This document shows, piece by piece, positions 6,980 through 12,816 of a stretch of DNA of 17,720 nt (within the stretch, counting starts at the first letter, position 1; the number at the start of each line of letters is the position of its first letter). The notes below the pieces were generated by a model. It saw only the letters and a list, made by a program, of their open reading frames with translations. It was not told the origin of the DNA and searched no databases. This DNA comes from Bacillota bacterium. Lineage in GTDB: Bacteria; Bacillota; Clostridia; Tissierellales; Peptoniphilaceae. The stretch lies in contig JAEZWM010000094.1 in assembly GCA_023443025.1 (NCBI GenBank), forward strand, positions 1-17,720, read 5' to 3'. The translations under genes were made by a program, and so were the position numbers.

Positions 6980-8484
6980 TAAATTCAGTTGGAAGAAATG
7001 GTTTAGACAATCCTTTTGAGGGCGCTTTTGCAAATGTAAAACCTGCAAATTATGAAATAAAAAAATCAAAAGATAATGTACCAAATTTTAATACATCCTT
7101 GACTGATCTCTTAGATAAACTACCTCTTAAAGATGGTATGACTATAAGTTTTCACCACCATTTAAGAAACGGAGACTATGTGCTAAACATGGTCATGGAA
7201 GAAATCCATAAAAGAGGTTACAAGGATATTAAGATAGCAGCTACTTCTATCTTCCCTTGCCATGAACCTCTTGTTAAAATGCTAGAGGATGAAACAGTAA
7301 CTAAAATTTATGCATCCTATTATTCAGGACCGGTGGCCAAAGCTATAAGCGTTGGTAAATGCAAAGACATCTGTGTTGTTTCAACACATGGAAGTAGACC
7401 TAGAGCAATTTTAGAAGGAGAACTTAAGATAGACATTGCATTTATTGCAGCTCCTGCAGTAGACAAAGATGGAAACATCAGCGGCTCTGAAGGTCCGTCC
7501 TCCTGCGGAGTTTTAGGATATGCTATAGCTGATGCACATTGTGCGGATGTGGTTGTCGCTTTAACAGATTATATAACGGATAAAGTAAACAAAATAGAAA
7601 TAGAATCATACTTAGTTGATGAAATTATAGAATTGGAATCAATTGGAGATGCTGCGGGTATAGTGAGTGGTACAACACAAATCACTAAAGATCCTGTAGG
7701 TTTAAAAATAGCAAGGGATTGTGCCACCCTTATAGAACATTCCGGACTATTAAAAGATGGATTTAGTTTCCAAACCGGAGCCGGCGGTACTTCACTTGCA
7801 GTAGCACAAGAAGTGAAATTCCTTATGAAAGATAAAGGAATCAAAGGGAGCTTTGCTTCCGGAGGAATTACAGGATACTTGGTTGAGATGCTCGAAGACG
7901 GGCTCTTTGAAAAGCTATATGATGTACAGTGCTTTGATTTAGCAGCTGTTAAATCCATTAAAGTCAACGAAAATCATAGAAAAATGTCAGCAAATGAGTA
8001 CGCTAATATAAACAACACCGAAAATATTGCATCTAAACTAGATGTAGTAATCCTTGGCGCCAGTGAAATTGACCTTGACTACAATGTCAATGTAACCACG
8101 GGAAGTGATGGAATAATACTAGGTGGTTCAGGCGGACATGCCGACACCGCAGCAGGAGCTAAACTTTCAATTATAGTATCAAAACTAGTAAATGCTAGGA
8201 TAAGCTGTTTAGTAGATAAAGTAACGACAATTACAACTCCGGGCGAGACTATTGATATACTGGTCACTGAAAGAGGAATTGCAATCAATCCTAAACATGC
8301 AGATCTAATCGCTAATCTAAAAGAAAACACAAATCTTGAAATTTTAACCATAGAAGAGTTAAAAAATATTGCAGACGAACTTACCGGTATTCCTAATAAA
8401 TTTGAAACTACCCATGATGTAGTGGCAATATCTGAATATCGTGATGGTACGGTTCTGGATGTAATATACAGAGTAGAAGAATAA
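6976..8484 (+). CDS. citF: Citrate lyase alpha subunit (citrate:acetyl-ACP transferase)
   Basis: This 502-residue subunit swaps acetyl for citryl on the acyl carrier protein. Diagnostic segments are KDGMTISFHHHLRNGD (about 52-67), the glycine-rich TGAGGTSLAVAQEV, and GSDGIILGGSGGHADTAAGA near the C-terminus, all matching the CitF CoA-transferase fold. An in-frame ATG at 6961 exists but has no ribosome binding site. The ATG at 6976 has GGGGG 8 nt upstream and forms the classic ATGA overlap with the citE stop, so the shorter form is chosen. The protein is close to family length and shows no truncation. A weak hairpin follows, so the downstream genes could still be co-transcribed. Confidence 0.95.
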   Translation: MINSVGRNGLDNPFEGAFANVKPANYEIKKSKDNVPNFNTSLTDLLDKLPLKDGMTISFHHHLRNGDYVLNMVMEEIHKRGYKDIKIAATSIFPCHEPLVKMLEDETVTKIYASYYSGPVAKAISVGKCKDICVVSTHGSRPRAILEGELKIDIAFIAAPAVDKDGNISGSEGPSSCGVLGYAIADAHCADVVVALTDYITDKVNKIEIESYLVDEIIELESIGDAAGIVSGTTQITKDPVGLKIARDCATLIEHSGLLKDGFSFQTGAGGTSLAVAQEVKFLMKDKGIKGSFASGGITGYLVEMLEDGLFEKLYDVQCFDLAAVKSIKVNENHRKMSANEYANINNTENIASKLDVVILGASEIDLDYNVNVTTGSDGIILGGSGGHADTAAGAKLSIIVSKLVNARISCLVDKVTTITTPGETIDILVTERGIAINPKHADLIANLKENTNLEILTIEELKNIADELTGIPNKFETTHDVVAISEYRDGTVLDVIYRVEE

Positions 8485-8492
8485 ATTTACGG

Positions 8493-8518
8493 ATACCTAT
8501 AGAATTTTCTATAGGTAT
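8493..8518 (+). terminator. AT-rich hairpin after citF, weak or partial terminator
   Basis: ATACCTATAG (8493-8502) pairs with CTATAGGTAT (8509-8518) around a six-base loop. The tail TTCATTG has few T residues and the stem is AT-rich, so it is probably leaky. It may lower expression of the thioesterase and fumarase relative to citDEF, or protect the 3' end of a processed citDEF message. Confidence 0.5.
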
Positions 8519-8542
8519 TTCATTGAATAAGGATGTGAACTA

Positions 8543-8935
8543 TTGGAGAAACAGAAATTAATTGATTATATAAAAATGCACATGAAGCCATTGGTGTTTA
8601 AAGATGTTGAACTTATTGAAGTATCAACCGGAAGGGTTGTTATTTCTATTGAAGTCAACGAGAACCTATACAATGCATATGGTATAGTTCATGGAGGATT
8701 ATTGTTTACTCTATGCGATACCTGTGCCGGGATAACAGGCAACACCCTTGGTAAAAATTCCGTTACCCTACAAGCGAATATTAACTATATAAAATCGGTT
8801 GATTCAGGAAAGATTAGGGCAGTCTCAGAAGTGTTACATCAAGGTAGATCAACCATGGTAATTAATGTAAAAGCTTACAACGATGACGATAAACTATTAG
8901 TCGATTCAAATTATACTATGTATGTCATTGAATAA
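8543..8935 (+). CDS. PaaI-family hotdog-fold thioesterase
   Basis: This 130-residue hotdog protein is of normal size for PaaI-type acyl-CoA thioesterases. The core YGIVHGGLLFTLCDT holds the His-Gly-Gly of the active-site helix (50-52) and Asp59. VTLQANINYIKSV and a terminal DSNYTMYVIE beta strand complete the fold. The substrate is unknown. Position between citF and fumarase suggests hydrolysis of an acyl-CoA formed in citrate or dicarboxylate metabolism, but this is inference. The start is TTG at 8543 with AAGGAT about 10 nt upstream. The ATG at 8576 is in frame but lacks a ribosome binding site and would remove the first helix. The stop is 18 nt before the fumarase start. Confidence 0.85.
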   Translation: MEKQKLIDYIKMHMKPLVFKDVELIEVSTGRVVISIEVNENLYNAYGIVHGGLLFTLCDTCAGITGNTLGKNSVTLQANINYIKSVDSGKIRAVSEVLHQGRSTMVINVKAYNDDDKLLVDSNYTMYVIE

Positions 8936-8953
8936 TAAAAGGAGATGATAAAG

Positions 8954-10318
8954 ATGGAATTTAGAGTAGAAAGAGATTCAATGGGAAAAATCGAAGTACC
9001 TGTAGATGTGTATTGGGGTGCTCAAACTCAAAGAAGTTATAATAACTTTCCACAAGGTGTCGAAACTATGCCTCTAGAAGTAATCTATGCACTTGCACTT
9101 ACTAAAAAAGCTGCAGCACTTGCAAATGAAAGCTTTGGAACATTAGATGCTAACAGAGCAGAAATAATAGGAAAATCTGCCGGTGCTATTATAGCAGGAG
9201 AACTGGATGATAACTTCCCACTATCAGTATGGCAGACAGGCTCAGGAACTCAAACCAACATGAATGTTAACGAAGTTATCGCTCACTATGGAAACGACTT
9301 GGCAGGTGTTAAAGTACTTCATCCAAACGACCACGTCAATATGTCACAGAGTTCGAACGACACCTTCCCTACGGCGATGCATCTCTCAAGTTCAAAACTC
9401 ATCAAAGAAGAATTATTGCCTGCGATAGAAAATGCTATAAGTATACTTGAAAGGCTAGAAGAAGAAAATAAAGGGATAATAAAGTCCGGTAGAACTCATC
9501 TTCAAGATGCAACGCCTATAGCTTTTTCACAGGAGATTTCGGCTTGGAAACATATGCTGGTTAACAATAAAAAAATGATTGAATCCTCTTTAGAATTTTT
9601 AATGGTTCTTGCTATAGGTGGTACGGCAGTAGGTACAGGCCTTAATGCCCCCGAAGGTTTTGGAGAAAAAGTTACTGAAATCATCAATGAACTTACAGGA
9701 TATAACTACAAGAATTCTGAAAATAAATTCCATGCACTAACTTCATTTGATGCCCTTGTAAATGCACATGGTTCACTAAAAGCATTAGCGGATAACCTAA
9801 TGAAAATTGGAAATGACATAAGATGGCTTGCAAGTGGACCAAGAGTTGGTATTGGTGAGATTACTATACCTGAAAACGAACCGGGATCCTCTATAATGCC
9901 CGGTAAAGTAAATCCAACTCAAGTTGAGTCACTTACTATGATTGCAGTTCAGGTCATAGCTAACGATACAGCGATAGGAATCACAGCATCACAGGGTAAC
10001 TTCCAGCTAAATGTGTTTATGCCGGTAACTATTTACAACTTTATTCAGTCTGTAAAGCTACTTTCTAAAGGACTTAACGGCTTCTGCAAAAATTGTCTAT
10101 CAGGTATTAAACCGGACAAAGACATCATGCATAGAAACCTTAAAAACTCACTTATGCTTGTAACATCACTGGCACCACAAATAGGATATGACAATGCAGC
10201 AAGTATTGCAAGGTACGCTCATGAAAACAAGATAACACTAAAAAAGGCAGCAAGAGATCTCAACCTTTTATCAGAGGAAGACTACGAAAGGTTGATAATA
10301 CCCGAGGAAATGGTATAA
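8954..10318 (+). CDS. fumC: Class II fumarate hydratase
   Basis: This 454-residue iron-independent fumarase (fumarase/aspartase superfamily) interconverts malate and fumarate as a cytosolic homotetramer. The N-terminal RDSMGKIEVP and WGAQTQRS are followed by SGTQTNMN (97-104) and QSSNDTFPTA (132-141). GRTHLQDATP follows, with His182 aligning with the catalytic His188 of E. coli FumC. The superfamily signature GSSIMPGKVNPTQ holds the mobile catalytic serine loop. SGTQTNMN and HLQDATP favour fumarase over aspartase. An ATG at 8945 directly abuts GGAG and cannot be used, while ATG 8954 lies 9 nt after AAGGAG and gives the usual MEFR start. It follows the thioesterase closely and ends in a strong terminator. 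With citrate lyase it fits a citrate-to-C4-dicarboxylate route. Confidence 0.95.
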   Translation: MEFRVERDSMGKIEVPVDVYWGAQTQRSYNNFPQGVETMPLEVIYALALTKKAAALANESFGTLDANRAEIIGKSAGAIIAGELDDNFPLSVWQTGSGTQTNMNVNEVIAHYGNDLAGVKVLHPNDHVNMSQSSNDTFPTAMHLSSSKLIKEELLPAIENAISILERLEEENKGIIKSGRTHLQDATPIAFSQEISAWKHMLVNNKKMIESSLEFLMVLAIGGTAVGTGLNAPEGFGEKVTEIINELTGYNYKNSENKFHALTSFDALVNAHGSLKALADNLMKIGNDIRWLASGPRVGIGEITIPENEPGSSIMPGKVNPTQVESLTMIAVQVIANDTAIGITASQGNFQLNVFMPVTIYNFIQSVKLLSKGLNGFCKNCLSGIKPDKDIMHRNLKNSLMLVTSLAPQIGYDNAASIARYAHENKITLKKAARDLNLLSEEDYERLIIPEEMV

Positions 10319-10342
10319 AAAGAGCAGGTTTCTGCTCTTTTT
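10317..10342 (+). terminator. Intrinsic terminator after fumC
   Basis: AAAAAGAGCAG pairs with CTGCTCTTTTT around GTTT. It overlaps the stop codon and ends the citrate lyase-fumarase unit. Confidence 0.88.
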
Positions 10343-10445
10343 CTAAATTGATGGAAAATTAATTTAAAAGCATGTATCCCCTAAATATTTACAAATCACA
10401 TACTATCTTCTAAAACGATAATTCATACCATAAGTATTTTTTAAT

Positions 10446-10480
10446 AAAAAAACTCCGTCCATTTACATGACGGAATTTTT
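10446..10480. terminator. Intrinsic terminator of the rhodanese gene (bidirectional)
   Basis: TCCGTC (10454-10459) pairs with GACGGA (10469-10474), extended by flanking A and T runs across one mismatch. On the minus strand it is followed by seven T residues and lies about 20 nt after the rhodanese stop. Between it and the fumC terminator (10343-10445) is AT-rich sequence in which I see no gene or clear signal. Confidence 0.75.
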
Positions 10481-10498
10481 GTCTTTCTACTTATATAT

Positions 10499-11290
10499 TT
10501 AGTTCTTATTAACGTATTCACTATATGAACCCACATAGATTTTAGGTTCGATTCCTATTTCGTGTAAAAATGCTGCGTTTACTGTGGCAGACATGCCTGA
10601 TCCACAGTATAGGATTATGTCCTTACTTCTATCCAAATCTTTAAAGAAGTCTTCAACTTCTTCAATGCTAGGTAATTCTTTTTTTGCCAGTTCTGCAAAG
10701 CAGTAGTTTACTGCTCCAGGTATATGGCCGGGTGCATTATCCACTTCATCCTTAATGCCATCAAATCTTTCAGAGTCTCTACAGTCAATTAAGATTAAAT
10801 CATCAGAAGTGGAGTTTTCTTTAATATAATCATAGTCAATTATTCTATCATAATCCACTTTTAGTCCACGACCTTCAACATGTCTTAAATCCACTTCTCC
10901 GCTTTGAGTTTCAAAACCTTTATTAATATAACCTTCAAGTCTGTCATAGAGCACATAAGCTTCTTTTACTCCAATAACTTTTAACATCCACCATGCTCTT
11001 GTAGAATTCATTAGGTCTGAATCTGAGTATACTAGTACAGGTGTGTCATTTCCAATTCCCATTTTAGAGATACCCATCATGAAATCTGCCATATTTGGAA
11101 GTGGTCTTCTTGCCCCTTTCACTTCCGGCTCAATTGAAAGGTCTGCTTCTAGACTTAAGAAATGTGCATTTTTAATATGCTTTTTTAAATACTCTTCATA
11201 ATTACTCGCTCCCGAACTCTGAGAGATATGTAAGAATACAGTATCCTCCGGAAGCTTTGCAATGTCTTCTGAATTAATAAATACTCTCAT
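10499..11290 (-). CDS. Thiosulfate/3-mercaptopyruvate sulfurtransferase (two rhodanese domains)
   Basis: At 263 residues this has the tandem-rhodanese length. The N-terminal inactive-type domain includes LVYSDSDLMNSTRAWWMLK. The C-terminal domain has DCRDSERFDG and GHIPGAVN. Its active loop is YCGSGMSA with catalytic Cys229, followed by YVGSYSEYV, the family terminus. CGSGxxA resembles mercaptopyruvate sulfurtransferases more than the CRKGVTA loop of classical rhodanese, but the donor cannot be fixed from sequence. It moves sulfane sulfur to thiols, thioredoxin or cyanide in the cytosol; no signal peptide is seen. AAGGTG lies 5 nt before the ATG. It is a single-gene unit with a clear promoter and terminator. 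Confidence 0.92.
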   Translation of the reverse strand: MRVFINSEDIAKLPEDTVFLHISQSSGASNYEEYLKKHIKNAHFLSLEADLSIEPEVKGARRPLPNMADFMMGISKMGIGNDTPVLVYSDSDLMNSTRAWWMLKVIGVKEAYVLYDRLEGYINKGFETQSGEVDLRHVEGRGLKVDYDRIIDYDYIKENSTSDDLILIDCRDSERFDGIKDEVDNAPGHIPGAVNYCFAELAKKELPSIEEVEDFFKDLDRSKDIILYCGSGMSATVNAAFLHEIGIEPKIYVGSYSEYVNKN

Positions 11291-11344
11291 ACTTCACCTT
11301 TTCCTTAGTTTATTCTTTCTGCTCCAATTAACATACTGCCCTCT

Positions 11345-11372
11345 ATTATATCATATGACTTTTATTAGGCAA
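11345..11372 (-). promoter_or_regulatory. Sigma-A-type promoter of the rhodanese gene
   Basis: On the minus strand TTGCCT (11367-11372), a 16-nt spacer and a perfect TATAAT (11345-11350) lie about 55 nt upstream of the rhodanese start. It directly follows the terminator of the barnase-barstar operon, separating the two units. Confidence 0.65.
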
Positions 11373-11391
11373 AACGTATATTAAATTAATA

Positions 11392-11413
11392 GTAGACTTC
11401 TAATGAAGTCTAC
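11392..11413 (-). terminator. Terminator of the long minus-strand operon, after barstar
   Basis: GTAGACTTC pairs with GAAGTCTAC (9 bp) around a four-base loop. On the minus strand it is followed by TATTAATTTAATATA rather than a pure T run. It starts 3 nt after the barstar stop codon. Confidence 0.65.
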
Positions 11414-11416
11414 CCT

Positions 11417-11689
11417 TTAGTAAACAAATTCGATTTGGACCTTACCCTTTTCAAGGTTTACCTCATTAAATACCTCTATCAAATCATAACCATAATCTCC
11501 CAAATATCTAAATATAGAAGAGACATTTATAACTGTGATCAGAGTAGGTAGTGATTCATAGGACAGTAAATCCCAAAGTGCATCTAAATTTTTCCCGTAA
11601 TATTCGGGAAGATCAAGTCTTTCTTGGAGGTATTCATGAGTCATTTCTCTGTCCCTCATCATTTTTCCATCAAGTGTAATTCTTCTCAT
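11417..11689 (-). CDS. Barstar-family ribonuclease inhibitor
   Basis: This 90-residue protein is the same size as barstar, the cytosolic inhibitor that plugs the barnase active site. The binding helix and loop are conserved: LPEYYGKNLDALWD at residues 27-40 keeps the equivalents of barstar Tyr29, Asp35, Trp38 and Asp39. FNEVNLEKG near the C-terminus keeps a glutamate at the Glu76 region. There is no signal peptide, so it acts inside the cell. It begins 13 nt after the barnase stop, and its AAAGGAGG site (7 nt before ATG) overlaps that stop, predicting high inhibitor output tied to translation of the enzyme gene. The call is very secure because both partners are adjacent. Confidence 0.95.
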   Translation of the reverse strand: MRRITLDGKMMRDREMTHEYLQERLDLPEYYGKNLDALWDLLSYESLPTLITVINVSSIFRYLGDYGYDLIEVFNEVNLEKGKVQIEFVY

Positions 11690-11702
11690 TTAATTACCTC
11701 CT

Positions 11703-12227
11703 TTAGTCAAATTTCAGTTCTTCAAATGTCGAGTAGTGATCTCTTGTATAAAAAATTAGACCATCGTTGGAGAATACGATTCTTTCAGCACCTCGATGTC
11801 CCCCTGCATAGTTCACATCGCATTCATAATAGACCCTGCCGGATTTAGTTGGGAGGATTTTTTCTCTATTCCCAAACCTATCTCCACCTATTACCCCTTT
11901 GTCAGTAACTTCCCATAGATTTCCTTCTCTACTTTCCCAACCTAGTTTTGAAGCTTCTTTTTTTGTAAGATAGTTTGGTGGAAGTTCATTATATAGATGG
12001 ATGTACATTGACACATCTTCCATACTATAGTATGAATTGCCCTTTTTAACCTCAGCATTCTCGTCTTCGGTGGTACCTGTATCTGATGCTTCATCAGCAA
12101 CATCCATTTCTATCTTTATTTCTTTAGGATCTACTACCTCATTATTCTTTTTGGGTCTAACAAAAGTACATGCTGAGGTAAAAATTAAAGTAAATGCAAG
12201 CAGTAGAATTAATAATTTATTTTTCAT
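11703..12227 (-). CDS. Barnase-like guanyl-specific ribonuclease, predicted lipoprotein
   Basis: This 174-residue protein (from ATG 12227) has a lipoprotein signal peptide: MKNK, a hydrophobic core, then FTSAC with the lipidated Cys20. An acidic linker of about 45 residues leads to a full barnase domain from roughly residue 67 (YSMEDVSMYIHLYNELPPNY). Barnase residues are retained: Lys27 as Lys89 (LTKKEA), Arg59/Glu60 as Arg121/Glu122 (GNREKILP), Glu73 as Glu135 (YECDVNY), Arg83 and Arg87 as Arg145 and Arg149 (GHRGAER), and His102 as His164 (DHYSTF). It should be an active RNase tethered outside the membrane. An upstream in-frame ATG at 12251 is rejected: GGAG lies 6 nt before 12227, and the longer form would bury the signal peptide. 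It overlaps the HD-hydrolase gene by 11 nt. The role could be competition, RNA scavenging or a toxin-like function. Confidence 0.93.
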   Translation of the reverse strand: MKNKLLILLLAFTLIFTSACTFVRPKKNNEVVDPKEIKIEMDVADEASDTGTTEDENAEVKKGNSYYSMEDVSMYIHLYNELPPNYLTKKEASKLGWESREGNLWEVTDKGVIGGDRFGNREKILPTKSGRVYYECDVNYAGGHRGAERIVFSNDGLIFYTRDHYSTFEELKFD

Positions 12228-12795
12228 GTTTTTCTCCAAAAACCAGTTCATAATATCTATTCAGTTCGCTATAGGCGTATTGATCTGCAAGCTCAGACAG
12301 TCCTTCTATTATATTTTTATAGTACCATTTGTGTAAGTTTTTATCATTTTCATTAAATCTATTCCAGACTTCTTCTCCACATTTCTTTTCATCAAAGTAA
12401 ATATCTCTTAGGTTTGCCAATTTGTCAGCCAGCATAATAATTTTAGCCTCGATAGGAGAGAAACTAAGTGCGTTTATTGTTTCTTTTTTTCTAACCATCC
12501 ACGTCTCTGAGGGATCTGTGCCTACTCTTTTATCCTCAGTTTCATGTTCAATAAGTTCAAGTACCCTTCTACCAAATTGCTCCTCTACCATCTCAGGAGT
12601 AACCTCTTGACAGTCCTCAAGAGTATCGTGAAGTAGTGCGGCAATTATAATATCTTCATCATCAGTCATAGTAGTAGTAATCTTTGCAACTTCAAATGGA
12701 TGGAATATATAAGGTAGTCCGGTTCCTTTTCTATAAATTCCCCTATGTGCATTTACTGCAAAATCTATTGCACTATTTATTCTATTATCCGTCAT
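12217..12795 (-). CDS. HD-domain protein, small alarmone hydrolase-like (MESH1/SpoT type)
   Basis: This 192-residue protein is the size of stand-alone ppGpp 3'-pyrophosphohydrolases. The metal and substrate residues expected for MESH1/SpoT are present: AHRGIYRKGTGLPYIFHP with His32, LLHDTLEDC with His56-Asp57 and Glu60-Asp61, and IIMLADKLANLRD with the distal Asp124. No synthetase domain follows. It would hydrolyse (p)ppGpp or a related nucleotide in the cytosol; related HD proteins can have other nucleotide substrates. A GTG at 12804 is in frame, but the ATG at 12795 has AAGGTG 6 nt upstream and gives a normal N-terminus, so it is preferred. It lies 21 nt after the SbcC-like gene, and its 3' end overlaps the barnase start and contains the barnase ribosome binding site. 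Confidence 0.85.
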   Translation of the reverse strand: MTDNRINSAIDFAVNAHRGIYRKGTGLPYIFHPFEVAKITTTMTDDEDIIIAALLHDTLEDCQEVTPEMVEEQFGRRVLELIEHETEDKRVGTDPSETWMVRKKETINALSFSPIEAKIIMLADKLANLRDIYFDEKKCGEEVWNRFNENDKNLHKWYYKNIIEGLSELADQYAYSELNRYYELVFGEKHEK

Positions 12796-12816
12796 CTTCC
12801 TCACCTTCCTCTTATA

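Noticed and set aside
8945..8953. Longer start for fumC at ATG 8945
   Set aside because: GGAG directly touches this ATG, leaving no spacing; ATG 8954 is 9 nt from it and gives the usual MEFR N-terminus.
12228..12251. Longer start for the barnase gene at ATG 12251
   Set aside because: It would place eight extra residues before the Lys-containing n-region of the signal peptide, and the GGAG site is positioned for ATG 12227.
12037..12336. Plus-strand ORF of 99 codons opposite the HD and barnase genes
   Set aside because: It is antisense to two genes with clear conserved motifs, and its hydrophobic stretch is the mirror of the signal peptide coding region.
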